Positions 17,335 to 25,953 are shown, counted from the stretch's first letter. The stretch is DNA of 64,000 nucleotides from Mesorhizobium sp. PAMC28654 (GCF_020616515.1 NZ_CP085135.1:4092001-4156000), one strand, 5' to 3'. Numbers and translations: made by a program. The notes: generated by a model from the sequence alone, not told the origin.

Positions 17335-18369
17335 ATGGGTTTCAAGGTTGCAGTCGTAGGCGCCACGGGCAATGTGGGCCGGGAAATGCTCAACATACTG
17401 GAAGAGCGCGGCTTTCCAGTGAGCGAAGTTGTGGCGCTCGCCTCGCGGCGCAGCCAGGGTACCGAAGTGTCGTTTGGCGACCGCACGCTGAAGGTCAGGA
17501 CACTCGACCAGTATGATTTCTCCGACACCGACATCTGCATCATGTCGGCGGGCGGAAACGTCTCCAAGGAGTGGTCGCCCAAGATCGGCAAGCAGGGCTG
17601 CGTCGTCATCGATAATTCGTCGGCCTTCCGCTACGACCAGGACGTGCCGCTGATCGTGCCGGAAGTGAACCCGGACGCGATCTCGCTGTTCACGCGCAAG
17701 AACATCATCGCCAACCCGAATTGCTCGACGGCGCAGCTGGTGGTGGCGTTGAAGCCGCTGCACGACTTCGCCACCATCAAGCGCGTTGTCGTCGCCACCT
17801 ACCAGTCGGTGTCGGGCGCCGGCAAGGAAGGCATGGACGAGCTGTTCACGCAGACGCGTGCCGTGTTCGTCGCCGATGGCGTCGAGGTCAAGAAGTTCAC
17901 CAAGCGCATCGCCTTCAACGTCATTCCGCATATCGACGTCTTCCTTGACGACGGCTCCACCAAGGAAGAGTGGAAGATGGTGGCCGAGACCAAGAAGATG
18001 CTCGACCCCAAGATCAAGCTGACGGCGACCTGCGTGCGCGTGCCGGTGTTCATCGGCCATTCGGAAGCGGTCAACATCGAGTTCGAAAAGCCGATCACCG
18101 CCGACGAGGCGCGCGACATCCTGCGCGAAGCGCCGGGCTGCCAGGTCTTGGACAAGCGCGAGGACGGCGGCTACATCACGCCGCTGGAATCGGCCGGCGA
18201 GGACGCCACCTTCATCTCGCGCATCCGCGAGGATTCGACCATCGACAATGGCCTGTCGATGTGGATCGTCTCCGACAATCTGCGCAAGGGTGCAGCGCTC
18301 AACGCGGTGCAGATCGCCGAACTGCTGGTCGAGCGTGGGCTGATCCAGCCGAAGAAGAAGGCGGCTTGA
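17335..18369 (+). CDS. asd: Aspartate-semialdehyde dehydrogenase
   Basis: NADPH-dependent reduction of aspartyl phosphate to aspartate semialdehyde, the branch point to lysine/diaminopimelate, methionine and threonine; cytosolic. 344 residues. The nucleotide-binding loop is VVGATGNVGREML at the N-terminus. The catalytic Cys lies in NPNCSTAQLVVAL, and the substrate-binding Arg/His region is CVRVPVFIGHSEAVNIEF. AGGAG precedes the ATG by eight bases. Its product feeds dapF, which lies about 43 kb away in the same window. Confidence 0.97.
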   Translation: MGFKVAVVGATGNVGREMLNILEERGFPVSEVVALASRRSQGTEVSFGDRTLKVRTLDQYDFSDTDICIMSAGGNVSKEWSPKIGKQGCVVIDNSSAFRYDQDVPLIVPEVNPDAISLFTRKNIIANPNCSTAQLVVALKPLHDFATIKRVVVATYQSVSGAGKEGMDELFTQTRAVFVADGVEVKKFTKRIAFNVIPHIDVFLDDGSTKEEWKMVAETKKMLDPKIKLTATCVRVPVFIGHSEAVNIEFEKPITADEARDILREAPGCQVLDKREDGGYITPLESAGEDATFISRIREDSTIDNGLSMWIVSDNLRKGAALNAVQIAELLVERGLIQPKKKAA

Positions 18370-18474
18370 TTCTCGCTCACGGGCCGCACCGCCGCTAGCG
18401 CGGCTGGCCCTGCGCGGGCGCGCCGGACGGCCGGCGGCCCGCAGTCGCGGGCTCGGCCTTTGGCCGAAGCATTT

Positions 18475-18530
18475 CTTCTCCCCGTTTACGGGGAGAAGGT
18501 GCCGGCAGGCGGATGAGAGGCAGCACCGCC
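18475..18530. repeat. Palindromic repeat, CTTCTCCCCGT family
   Basis: CTTCTCCCCGT (18475-18485), two bases, then ACGGGGAGAAG (18488-18498): a perfect 11-bp hairpin, followed by GTGCCGGCAGGCGGATGAG and a small GAGGC/GCCTC hairpin. The right half is repeated almost exactly inside ftsY (59709-59748). It lies between asd and the next GNAT gene and may also stop transcription from asd. Confidence 0.8.
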
Positions 18531-18547
18531 TCTGATGTGAAACGACC

Positions 18548-19000
18548 ATGAGCGATACCGCCAAAGTCTTGCTGCGCCCGGCCGCCGGCTCGGACGCCGC
18601 TGCTATCGCAAAAATCATGCGGGCAGCCCTTGGCTCGCTCGACTGGATGCCGGTCATCCACACGCCAGCCGAGGATCTCGCCTTCATCCGTGATATCGTG
18701 CTGCGACAGCAGCAGGTTACGGTCGCCCAGACCGGCGAGAAGATTGTCGGCTTCATCGCTGTCAGTGGCGATTGGGTGGAACAGCTCTATCTCGATCCGG
18801 CCTGGACAGGCCAAGGCATCGGCAGCCGGTTGCTGATGGACGCGACCGCGTTCCTGTCGGCGGTGAAACTCCATTGTTTCCAAGCTAACACCGGCGCGCG
18901 GCGCTTCTACGAACGCCACGGGTTCCGTGCGGAGTCCTTCGGCGACGGTACGGCCAATGAGGAGGGCTTGCCTGATATCCTCTTTGTCCGCAGGTGCTGA
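18548..19000 (+). CDS. GNAT-family N-acetyltransferase
   Basis: A 150-residue acetyltransferase. Strand 4 is WVEQLYLDPAWTGQGIGSRL with the acetyl-CoA-binding GQGIG loop, and the C-terminal part is KLHCFQANTGARRFYERHGF, a common RimI/YhbS-like ending with the N-x-x-A-x-x-F-Y-E motif. The upstream Shine-Dalgarno sequence is weak. It follows asd by about 180 bases filled by a palindromic repeat. Substrate unknown. Confidence 0.88.
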   Translation: MSDTAKVLLRPAAGSDAAAIAKIMRAALGSLDWMPVIHTPAEDLAFIRDIVLRQQQVTVAQTGEKIVGFIAVSGDWVEQLYLDPAWTGQGIGSRLLMDATAFLSAVKLHCFQANTGARRFYERHGFRAESFGDGTANEEGLPDILFVRRC

Positions 19001-19007
19001 CGCCTAC

Positions 19008-19415
19008 TCAGGCCCGGCTCTCCACCGCCAGTCCCTGCAACAACTCCATCGCGTCTTCCGCGCGGTCGGCCGGAACAAACAGGTGGTCGTGGTAGAAGGC
19101 CGAGACCGGATTGACGCCCATGCCGGCGGTGGCCAGCCGCGTGGTGATGGCGGCGAGGAAGCCGACCGCTTCCAGCGACGAATGGATGTTCAGCGTCACC
19201 ATGCGGCAGCGGAATGTTGCCTGCAGACCGGCGGCCTTTGCCTCTCCCTCGCGCAAGATGAGCGTGGTGCCTTCGCGCTCGCGAAACAGCATCATCGGTT
19301 CGAGGCCTGCCGGTTGAGCAACGCCAGGCGCCAGCGTGGCGAAGACATATACGTCAGGGAGCAATTCGGGTGTCATCGACCCCAGCAGCTTTTTCAGATC
19401 GGTCTCGCCGGTCAT
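19008..19415 (-). CDS. ACT-like domain protein
   Basis: A 135-residue protein that looks like the bacterial ACT_7/DUF2241 family (COG3602): MTGETDLKKLLGSMTPEL, VYVFATLAPGVAQPAG, and the C-terminal ACT-like unit MVTLNIHSSLEAVGFLAAIT, VSAFYHDHLFVP, ending in AMELLQGLA. These small proteins are presumed to bind amino acids. ATG 19415 (MTGETDL) is the probable start; the frame upstream is low-complexity and Arg-rich. It converges with the GNAT gene, seven bases apart. Confidence 0.8.
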   Translation of the reverse strand: MTGETDLKKLLGSMTPELLPDVYVFATLAPGVAQPAGLEPMMLFREREGTTLILREGEAKAAGLQATFRCRMVTLNIHSSLEAVGFLAAITTRLATAGMGVNPVSAFYHDHLFVPADRAEDAMELLQGLAVESRA

Positions 19416-19618
19416 TGTTTCCCTCGGCTGTTGCCTTGACGGAAGATTGCAGCAGCTTCTGTCATGCCTTTCAATATCGGTGCCGGCTGCCCTGCGATAG
19501 TCCGGCCGGTTCGTTGCGCGCACGACATGGCGGTGTCGTTGACGGCTGAGCTTGCGCATCCATCGCATCGCACAATAGATGTGGTTGAGGACCAGCGCCG
19601 GTCCGTGAAAGGCTCTCG

Positions 19619-20524
19619 ATGATCGTTCGCCCGCGCCCTACCTTCCTGCAGCTGTTCTTTGTCATGCGCGGTTCGGTGGTGCCGCGCATCCTGCCGCAGA
19701 TCCTGGGCTTTGCGGTTTATTCCGTGGTCATCCTTCTCGTGGCGGGCCAGTTCCATCTCGATTTCAGCGTCTTCAACATCACGCCCTTCGGCCTGGTGGG
19801 CGTCACGCTGTCCATCTATCTCTCGTTTCGCAACAACGCCGCCTACGACCGCTGGTGGGAGGCGCGCAAGCTGTGGGGTGCGCTGGTCTTCGAAATCCGT
19901 AATCTTGCCCGTGCCACGACCAGCCTTGTCCCAGACCGGACCGAACAGCGCGCGCTGCTCATGGAGTCGCTTGCCTTCTGCCATTTCCTGCGCGGGCAAT
20001 TGCGCAAGATTGACAGCATCAAGGACGCCCGCGCCTTCATCGCTGCCGAAGCGGAGACGGCCGCGACCTTCGCCAACCCGGCGGACGAGATGGTCAGGCG
20101 CATGGGCCGGCGCGCCAATGCGCAGCGCAAGGCAGGCGAGCTCGACTCGATCGGCTTTCGTATCCTGGATGAAAGGCTGGCATCGATGTCAGCCATCCAG
20201 GCCGGCTGCGAGCGGATCGCCGGCACGCCATTGCCCTTCGCCTATACGCTGCTGGTGCATCGCACGGCCTATATCGTCTGCCTGCTCCTGCCCATCGGCC
20301 TGATCTCGACCACCGGTTGGGCGACGCCGCTGTTCACCGCGCTGATCGCCTACACCTTCTTCGGCCTCGACGCGCTTTCGGAAGAGCTCGAGGATCCGTT
20401 CGGCACCGAAGCCAATGACCTCGCCCTCGATGGCCTGTGCAGGGTCTGCGAAATCTCGGTGTTCGAGGCACTGGGCGAGACGCCGCCGAAAATGATCGCG
20501 GCCGAGAAGTTCTATTTTTCCTAA
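19619..20524 (+). CDS. Bestrophin-family (UPF0187) channel
   Basis: A 301-residue membrane protein. Bacterial bestrophin homologues form pentameric ion channels in the inner membrane. The diagnostic stretch is LSIYLSFRNNAAYDRWWEAR followed by KLWG, with two hydrophobic N-terminal segments (ILGFAVYSVVILLVAGQF and ITPFGLVGVTLSIYL) and two more near residues 215-255 (AYIVCLLLPIGLISTTGWAT, LFTALIAYTFFGLDALSEEL). The acidic ending EDPFGTEANDLALDGLCR is also typical. Ion selectivity cannot be predicted. Confidence 0.92.
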   Translation: MIVRPRPTFLQLFFVMRGSVVPRILPQILGFAVYSVVILLVAGQFHLDFSVFNITPFGLVGVTLSIYLSFRNNAAYDRWWEARKLWGALVFEIRNLARATTSLVPDRTEQRALLMESLAFCHFLRGQLRKIDSIKDARAFIAAEAETAATFANPADEMVRRMGRRANAQRKAGELDSIGFRILDERLASMSAIQAGCERIAGTPLPFAYTLLVHRTAYIVCLLLPIGLISTTGWATPLFTALIAYTFFGLDALSEELEDPFGTEANDLALDGLCRVCEISVFEALGETPPKMIAAEKFYFS

Positions 20525-20657
20525 ACAGGATTTGTCCGGTTCTTTGCCGTCTAGCATCAAAAAGAATCCGCGCCATGTCGGAACGCGCCCCTGTGCTACG
20601 TCCTTGGTCTGACCTGGCGAAGACGGCCAGTGCTCGAACCAATCGGAGGGGAACCCA

Positions 20658-21068
20658 ATGAGTATTTCTGAAACCGCGCCCGTCTCGTCTGGCGCATTGT
20701 GGACCGGCCGCGTGCTGAGTGGCCTCATCGTGCTGTTCATGATTTTCGACGGCGTTATCAAACTGCCGCCGCTCGATGTCGTCACCCAGACCATGACGCT
20801 GATCGGCTGGCCCGCTGACCCCAGTGTCGCTCGGCTGCTCGGCGTCATCGGGTTGGTCTCAACCGCGCTTTATGCGGTGCCGCGCACGTCGGTGCTCGGC
20901 GCCATCCTGCTCACCGCCTATATGGGCGGCGCCATCGCCACCCATATGCGCATCGGCAGTCCGCTGTTTTCGCACACGCTGTTCGGCGTTTATCTCGGCA
21001 TCATCCTGTGGGCCGGCCTGTTCCTGCGCGATCCCAGGGCGCGCGCGCTGATCCCGTTCTCTCGTTAA
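20658..21068 (+). CDS. DoxX-family membrane protein
   Basis: A 136-residue protein with four predicted transmembrane helices (VLSGLIVLFMIFDGVIKLP, LLGVIGLVSTALYAVP, LGAILLTAYMGGAIATH, TLFGVYLGIILWAGLFLRDP), the layout of the DoxX/DUF4260-like group. GGAGGGG precedes the ATG. It is followed after 17 bases by an SRPBCC gene on the same strand; the pair is likely co-transcribed. Function unknown. Confidence 0.88.
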   Translation: MSISETAPVSSGALWTGRVLSGLIVLFMIFDGVIKLPPLDVVTQTMTLIGWPADPSVARLLGVIGLVSTALYAVPRTSVLGAILLTAYMGGAIATHMRIGSPLFSHTLFGVYLGIILWAGLFLRDPRARALIPFSR

Positions 21069-21085
21069 GATCGAAGGATAGAAAG

Positions 21086-21613
21086 ATGTTCATCACCATT
21101 GCTGTCATCCTGCTTGTCCTGATCGCCGCCTTGCTCATCTACGCCGCGACAAGGCCGGATGGTTTCGTCACCACCCGCACGGCCAACATCAAGGCCCCGC
21201 CGGAAGCGATCTTTCCGCTGATCAACGATTTCAGCCGCTGGCCCACATGGTCGCCCTACGAGAAGCTCGACCCGAGCATGAAGCGCACGCTTTCCGGTGC
21301 CGAAAGCGGCAAGGGCGCCGCATATGCCTGGGAAAGCAATGGCAAGGCAGGAAAGGGACGCATGGAAATCATCAACTCGGCGCCGTCCTCGCTGGTATCG
21401 CTCAAGCTCGATTTCGAGAAGCCGTTCAGGGCCAACAACACGGTCGACTTTACCCTCACGCCGTCTGGCGACGGCACCAGTGTCACCTGGGCGATGCGCG
21501 GCAGCCGGCCCTTCATCGCCAAGCTGATGGGCGTGTTCATGAACTTCGACACTCTCATCGGCAAAGACTTCGAAGCAGGTCTCGCCAATCTGAAGGGTCT
21601 TGCCGAACAGTGA
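21086..21613 (+). CDS. Membrane-anchored SRPBCC-family protein
   Basis: A 175-residue protein with an N-terminal hydrophobic anchor (FITIAVILLVLIAALLIYAA) followed by an SRPBCC domain: ANIKAPPEAIFPLINDFSRW, PTWSPYEKLDPSMKRTLSG and the C-terminal KLMGVFMNFDTLIGKDFEAG helix. The domain should face the periplasm or sit beneath the membrane. ATG 21086 has GAAGGA nine bases upstream. It pairs with the DoxX gene just before it, a recurring neighbour combination. Ligand unknown. Confidence 0.88.
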   Translation: MFITIAVILLVLIAALLIYAATRPDGFVTTRTANIKAPPEAIFPLINDFSRWPTWSPYEKLDPSMKRTLSGAESGKGAAYAWESNGKAGKGRMEIINSAPSSLVSLKLDFEKPFRANNTVDFTLTPSGDGTSVTWAMRGSRPFIAKLMGVFMNFDTLIGKDFEAGLANLKGLAEQ

Positions 21614-21843
21614 GACGTGACGGCCACGGCAGGGTTCTTCAGCAAACGAGGTTGATGGCTATCGGCAACGCGGAAATCGCCCGGCCGGGCGTGGTCGGCA
21701 TGAAGCTCAATCGGAAAAGGCGATCCTCTCCCGTTGAGAAAAGGTTAATCGGCGTCATCATTGCCCCGAGTGGATCAAATTTGGTATTCGTGCGTTGTTG
21801 GCGCGAGGCGGGTGGATGCCTTTTCCGTTCGAGAGGAACGATA

Positions 21844-22116
21844 ATGAAGAAAATGATGCTTTTGATGGCCCTTCTGGTACCGCTTGGGGCCTGCTCGCAA
21901 ACGGAACGCGGGGCGACAATCGGCGGACTGGGCGGTGCCGCGGTCGGCGCCGCGGTGGCAGGAAATCCGGTTGAAGGCGCCGTGATCGGCGGTGCGGTTG
22001 GTGCCGTAGCCGGCGCGATCATCGGGCGGGCGAGCGAACGAGGCGAGTGCCGTTATCGCGGTCGCGATGGTCGTCCATACGTTGCCCATTGCCCGCGCGG
22101 GTCAAACTATTGGTAG
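21844..22116 (+). CDS. Small glycine-zipper lipoprotein
   Basis: A 90-residue lipoprotein. The signal ends in the lipobox LGAC (residues about 14-17), so the mature protein is lipid-anchored at Cys17. Next comes a glycine-zipper membrane segment (GATIGGLGGAAVGAAVAGNP, then EGAVIGGAVGAVAGAIIG), and the C-terminus has two Cys (GECRYRGRDGRPYVAHC). AGAGGA seven bases before the ATG supports the start; the frame also runs upstream as a shadow of the preceding gene. Probably an envelope protein. Confidence 0.88.
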   Translation: MKKMMLLMALLVPLGACSQTERGATIGGLGGAAVGAAVAGNPVEGAVIGGAVGAVAGAIIGRASERGECRYRGRDGRPYVAHCPRGSNYW

Positions 22117-22146
22117 GCGATGTCCAGGCCATGAATTCGAGATAGC

Positions 22147-22174
22147 AAAACGGCGGGCAAAGGCCCGCCGTTTT
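22147..22174. terminator. Bidirectional rho-independent terminator
   Basis: AAAACGGCGGGC (22147-22158), AAAG loop, GCCCGCCGTTTT (22163-22174): a perfect 12-bp stem whose own ends provide the T-run in both directions. It lies between the convergent lipoprotein gene and rpsP and should end both transcripts, including the ffh-rpsP operon. Confidence 0.88.
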
Positions 22175-22187
22175 CGTAAATGCCAAG

Positions 22188-22226
22188 CCATGATCCCGAA
22201 AAGCTGAAACCGGTTCGAGATCATGG
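22188..22226. repeat. Palindromic repeat, CATGATCCCGAAA family
   Basis: CCATGATC (22188-22195) and GATCATGG (22219-22226) bracket CCGAAAAGCTGAAACCGG. This is the same core as in the compound element at 3359-3429. It sits 14 bases beyond the rpsP stop codon, next to the terminator. Confidence 0.7.
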
Positions 22227-22240
22227 TCGTGGATTCCGGA

Positions 22241-22636
22241 TTACTCCGCGGTGGCGGCTTCCGCCGGTGCGGCTGCCGCGGCTGCAACAGCGGCGGCGGC
22301 ATCTTCCTGCGCCTTCTTCAGCAGGGCGGCGCGTTCCTGCGCCTTCTTGCCCGGCTCTGCCTTGTTCGGGTTGGAGCGGGCGTCGCGCTTGGCAATGCCG
22401 GCTTCGTCGAGGAAGCGGAGCACGCGGTCGGTCGGCTGGGCACCGTGCGAGAGCCAATGCTTGACGCGGTCGGCGTCGACCTTGACGCGTTCGCCATCCT
22501 TGGGCAGCAGCGGGTTCCACGAGCCGAGCGCCTCGATGAAACGGCCGTCGCGGGGCGAACGGGCGTCGGCAACGACGACGTGGTAGTAGGGACGCTTCTT
22601 CGAGCCCGCGCGGGCCAGTCGGATTTTCAGTGGCAT
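22241..22636 (-). CDS. rpsP: 30S ribosomal protein S16
   Basis: Small-subunit ribosomal protein, 131 residues. The N-terminus [20 protein letters not shown] and [12 protein letters not shown] are unmistakable; the C-terminus has the long Ala-rich extension common in alphaproteobacteria ([20 protein letters not shown]). It ends the ffh-chorismate mutase-rpsP run. In many rhizobia rimM, trmD and rplS follow directly; here a terminator and a convergent gene follow instead. Confidence 0.98.
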   Translation of the reverse strand: MPLKIRLARAGSKKRPYYHVVVADARSPRDGRFIEALGSWNPLLPKDGERVKVDADRVKHWLSHGAQPTDRVLRFLDEAGIAKRDARSNPNKAEPGKKAQERAALLKKAQEDAAAAVAAAAAAPAEAATAE

Positions 22637-22675
22637 TTCTTTTCTCCTAAAAACTCTGATTTCGTTGATTGGGTT

Positions 22676-23002
22676 TCAGTTGGTCTTGGCCACGCCGTTG
22701 GAAGCGGCGATCTGTTCGTGGTGGCGGATCACTTCGCGGACGACGAAGTTGAGGAATTTTTCCGCGAAATCCGGGTCGAGATGGGCATCTTTCGCCAGTT
22801 GCCGAAGACGTGCGATCTGCTGCTGCTCGCGCGCCGGGTCGGCCGGGGGCAGACCATGCGTCGCCTTCAGCACGCCAACCGCCTTGGTGCAGCGGAAGCG
22901 CTCGGCCAGCATGTGGATGAGCGCGGCGTCGATGTTGTCGATCGAGGCGCGATAGTCGGCCAGGATGATGCGTGCGTCGGCCATGTCCTTCTCTTCGTTC
23001 AT
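22676..23002 (-). CDS. AroQ-type chorismate mutase
   Basis: Converts chorismate to prephenate in phenylalanine/tyrosine synthesis. A 108-residue all-helical monofunctional domain: YRASIDNIDAALIHMLAERF (the helix-1 catalytic Arg and E/D region), CTKAVGVLKA, PAREQQQIARLRQLAK and FAEKFLNFVVREVIRHHEQI. It sits between ffh (gap 7 bases) and rpsP (gap 39 bases) on the same strand, the usual place in Rhizobiales, and is surely co-transcribed with them. Confidence 0.95.
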   Translation of the reverse strand: MNEEKDMADARIILADYRASIDNIDAALIHMLAERFRCTKAVGVLKATHGLPPADPAREQQQIARLRQLAKDAHLDPDFAEKFLNFVVREVIRHHEQIAASNGVAKTN

Positions 23003-23009
23003 CGCGTCC

Positions 23010-24614
23010 TCACTTCTTCTTGCCGAGACCGGGCAAACCGCCGCCCATGCCGGGCAGGCCCGGGAGTTTCATGCCGCCGGGCAATCCGGGCAGGCCACCG
23101 CCTCCTGGAAGACCACTGGGCAAGCCCTTCATGCCGCCGATGCCGGCCGCCTGTGCCTGCTTCTGCAGCGCTTCGAGCTGTTTCGGGTCCATCTTCGAAA
23201 GGTCGGGCATGCCACCGCCCATCATGCCACCCATGCCGCCGGGCATCATGCCGCCGAGGCCCATCTTGGAGGCGAGGCCGCCCATCATGCCACGCATGAG
23301 GCCGCCGCCTTTGCCCTTGCCGCCCATCGCCTTCATCATGTCGGCCATGCCGCGATGCATCTTGAGCAGCTTGTTGATCTCGGCCGCGTCGGTGCCGGAG
23401 CCAGCGGCGATGCGCTTCTTGCGCGAATGCTTGAGTACGTCCGGGTTGGCGCGCTCGGCCTTGGTCATCGACGAGATGATGGCGAGCTGGCGGCCGAACA
23501 TCTTGTCGTCGAGGCCGGCCGCGGCCATCTGGTCCTTCATCTTGCCCATGCCCGGCATCATGCCCATGATGCCGCCCATGCCGCCCATCTTCGACATCTG
23601 CTGAAGCTGGCCGGCGAGGTCGTTCAGGTCGAACTTGCCCGACTGCATCTTCTTGGCCATCGCCGCCGCCTGCTCGGCGTCGATGTTTTCGGCAGCCTTT
23701 TCGACGAGGCTGACGATGTCGCCCATGCCGAGGATGCGGTCGGCGATGCGCTTGGGATGGAACTCTTCCAGCCCGTCCATCTTCTCGCCGGTACCGATCA
23801 GCTTGATCGGCTTGCCGGTGACGGCGCGCATGGACAATGCGGCGCCGCCACGGCCGTCGCCGTCCATGCGGGTCAGCACCAGGCCGGTGATGCCGACGCG
23901 CTCGTCGAAGCTCTTCGCCAGATTGACGGCGTCCTGGCCGGTCAACGAATCGGCGACCAGCAGGATTTCGTGTGGGCTCGACACCTTCTTGATGTCGGCC
24001 ATCTCGACCATCAGCGGCTCGTCGATATGGGTGCGGCCGGCGGTGTCGAGGATGACGACGTCGTGGCCGCCAAGCTTGGCCGCCTGAACGGCGCGGCGGG
24101 CGATGTCGACCGGCGTCTGGCCCTCGATGATAGGCAGCGTGGCGACCTTGACCTGCTCGCCGAGCTGGCGAAGCTGCTCCTGCGCCGCGGGACGCCGTGT
24201 GTCGAGCGAGGCCATCAGAACCTTCTTGTTCTGACGCTCGGAAAGGCGTTTGGCGATCTTGGCCGAAGTCGTCGTCTTGCCGGAGCCCTGCAGGCCGACC
24301 ATCATGATGACGACGGGAGCCGGGGCATTGAGGTCGATGGCGACGCCCTCGGCGCCCAGCATCTCGACCAGTTCGTCATGGACGATCTTGACGACCATCT
24401 GACCGGGCTTGATCGACTTCACCACGGCGGCGCCGACGGCCTTCTCGCGCACCTTGTCGGTGAAGGAACGCACAACTTCCAGCGCGACGTCGGCTTCGAG
24501 CAGCGCACGGCGCACCTCGCGCAGCGCTGCCGAGACATCAGCCTCCGACAGGGCGCCGCGGCCGGTCAGGCCGTTCAGGATCGAACCAATACGTTCCTGT
24601 AGTGATTCAAACAT
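23010..24614 (-). CDS. ffh: Signal recognition particle protein Ffh/SRP54
   Basis: GTPase of the signal recognition particle; binds signal peptides and 4.5S RNA and docks with FtsY, encoded about 34 kb away. 534 residues. The N-domain begins MFESLQERIGSIL, the P-loop GLQGSGKTTTSAK is near residue 107, and DTAGRTHIDE, TRMDGDGRGGAAL and GTGEKMDGLEEFHP follow. The M domain is methionine-rich with the RNA-binding SGTDAAEINKLLKMHR. Beyond it is an unusually long Gly/Met/Pro tail of about 80 residues (repeats such as GGMMPGGMGGMMGGG). A 6-bp hairpin with 5-base loop lies in its leader (24632-24648). Confidence 0.98.
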   Translation of the reverse strand: MFESLQERIGSILNGLTGRGALSEADVSAALREVRRALLEADVALEVVRSFTDKVREKAVGAAVVKSIKPGQMVVKIVHDELVEMLGAEGVAIDLNAPAPVVIMMVGLQGSGKTTTSAKIAKRLSERQNKKVLMASLDTRRPAAQEQLRQLGEQVKVATLPIIEGQTPVDIARRAVQAAKLGGHDVVILDTAGRTHIDEPLMVEMADIKKVSSPHEILLVADSLTGQDAVNLAKSFDERVGITGLVLTRMDGDGRGGAALSMRAVTGKPIKLIGTGEKMDGLEEFHPKRIADRILGMGDIVSLVEKAAENIDAEQAAAMAKKMQSGKFDLNDLAGQLQQMSKMGGMGGIMGMMPGMGKMKDQMAAAGLDDKMFGRQLAIISSMTKAERANPDVLKHSRKKRIAAGSGTDAAEINKLLKMHRGMADMMKAMGGKGKGGGLMRGMMGGLASKMGLGGMMPGGMGGMMGGGMPDLSKMDPKQLEALQKQAQAAGIGGMKGLPSGLPGGGGLPGLPGGMKLPGLPGMGGGLPGLGKKK

Positions 24615-24691
24615 TCGTTTTCCTTTTCCCTGGCACCCGGATGGTGCCCGAGAGGTAATGCGTTCGCGTCAAGTCGCCAAGCAAAAGCCAA

Positions 24692-24730
24692 AACCAAAAA
24701 GCACCCGGGGGCGCTCAGCGCTGCCGGGTG
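24692..24730 (-). terminator. Rho-independent terminator after protease/small-ORF operon
   Basis: Read on the minus strand, CACCCGG pairs with CCGGGTG (24724-24730 with 24702-24708) and encloses GCGCT/AGCGC, followed by a T-run (24692-24700). It is 19 bases beyond the stop of the 46-codon ORF and upstream of ffh, so it separates the two minus-strand operons. Confidence 0.85.
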
Positions 24731-24748
24731 TTGGCCTCCAGGATCGAT

Positions 24749-24889
24749 TTACAGCACCCGCCTCGAAGAGGCTTCGGCATCCTGGTCGGTTTGCTCAGAG
24801 TGATACTCGTCGCGGAATTCGGGGCGTGTAGACAGGAAATCGGCCGCGGAGTCAAGGTCCGGGCCAAATACGGCACCGGGCAGTGGCAT
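24749..24889 (-). CDS. 46-residue hypothetical protein, coupled to CPBP gene
   Basis: A small ORF from ATG 24889 to TAA 24749. It starts three bases after the stop of the CPBP protease gene and ends 19 bases before a strong terminator, so it fits as the last gene of that operon. The product is acidic and hydrophilic, beginning MPLPGAVFGPDLDSAADFL and continuing with TRPEFRDEYHSEQTDQDAE, with no membrane segment or cysteine. I do not recognise it. It is short enough to be a chance frame; the position is the main support. Confidence 0.55.
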   Translation of the reverse strand: MPLPGAVFGPDLDSAADFLSTRPEFRDEYHSEQTDQDAEASSRRVL

Positions 24890-24892
24890 GCC

Positions 24893-25861
24893 TCACGCGC
24901 TTTCTCCAGGTCGCGCCCTGTCCGGTTCGACCTTCAGCGGCGAGCGCGGATGCAGCAGCAGCAGGACGGTCAGCAGGCTGGAGACGATGCCGATCGGCGC
25001 AATGAGAACTGCGTCCAGCGTCGTCCAACCGGGGCCTTCCAGCGGCTTGGCATTGAACAGGGCGAAGGAATTGTAGCTTTCCTGATGCGATATCAGCAGA
25101 AATCCAGTCAGATTGTTGCCCAGATGAACGCCGAATGCCGCACCGAGATTGCCGGTGGCATAGACCAGGAGCGTCAAAAGCAGCGCGAAGGCGGCGATCG
25201 AGGCCAGCACGCTGGTGTTGATGGCGGCTGATGAGCTTGAACTCCAGTGCAGGGAGGTGAACAGCAGCCCCGGCACCAGCGCCCAGATGAAGGGGCTTTT
25301 GAAGCGGTTGGCCAGGCCTCTCAGCAAGTAGCCCCGAAACAAGGCTTCTTCCGACGACGTCTGCAGCAGGGTCAACGCTACGATCGGGATCAGGAACAGC
25401 AGCCAGGTCGACAGGCTTATCGCGCCGCGCGCGATCTCGGGCTGCAGCAGATAGAGCAGGATCTCGGACAGCAGCGACGTGATCAGCACCGCCACCAATC
25501 CCTTGAGGAATCCAGATCGCGAAACACGGCGGCTGGCACCGACAAGTGCTGCCAGCGGTTCGCCATGGACCCAGCGCATGGCAATCCAGAGGCCGAGCCA
25601 GATGCCGGCGAAGGTGGCGAGCGCGGTGAGGATGCCCTGAGGTGAAGCGAGGAAATTCTGGACCGCTCCGCCTGAGAGCGGCGAGCCGCCGATCGATGCC
25701 TGCCAGATGACATAGAAATAGGTGCCGCCCAACAAAACGGCCATGGTCATGCCGACCCAGAGCGCGACGGTGATCGCCGTGCCAAACAACAGGCGGGGCA
25801 GGGTGGTCCAGTCGTTCGGGGACTGCCGGTAGCGTTCGAAGGCGGTTGGATCGATCGTCAC
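24893..25861 (-). CDS. CPBP-family intramembrane metalloprotease
   Basis: A 322-residue polytopic membrane protein related to Rce1/Abi (CPBP) proteases. The three motifs are present in order: SSEEALFRGYLLRGL (EExxxR), FTSLHWSS (FxxxH) and HLGNN (HxxxN), in the second half of about eight hydrophobic segments. I chose GTG 25861 (VTIDPTAFERYRQ), with AGGGA seven bases upstream; a TTG at 25933 would extend it. It follows the zinc-ribbon metallopeptidase gene by 92 bases and is followed three bases later by a small ORF. The substrate is unknown. Confidence 0.88.
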   Translation of the reverse strand: MTIDPTAFERYRQSPNDWTTLPRLLFGTAITVALWVGMTMAVLLGGTYFYVIWQASIGGSPLSGGAVQNFLASPQGILTALATFAGIWLGLWIAMRWVHGEPLAALVGASRRVSRSGFLKGLVAVLITSLLSEILLYLLQPEIARGAISLSTWLLFLIPIVALTLLQTSSEEALFRGYLLRGLANRFKSPFIWALVPGLLFTSLHWSSSSSAAINTSVLASIAAFALLLTLLVYATGNLGAAFGVHLGNNLTGFLLISHQESYNSFALFNAKPLEGPGWTTLDAVLIAPIGIVSSLLTVLLLLHPRSPLKVEPDRARPGESA

Positions 25862-25953
25862 GCGGCTTCCCTGGCGATTACCTTGGATTGGATTCTCGAG
25901 TGTCGGTCTACGGGATCGATGCTTTTCAGGCAATCATTCAAGCCAAGGTCTAT

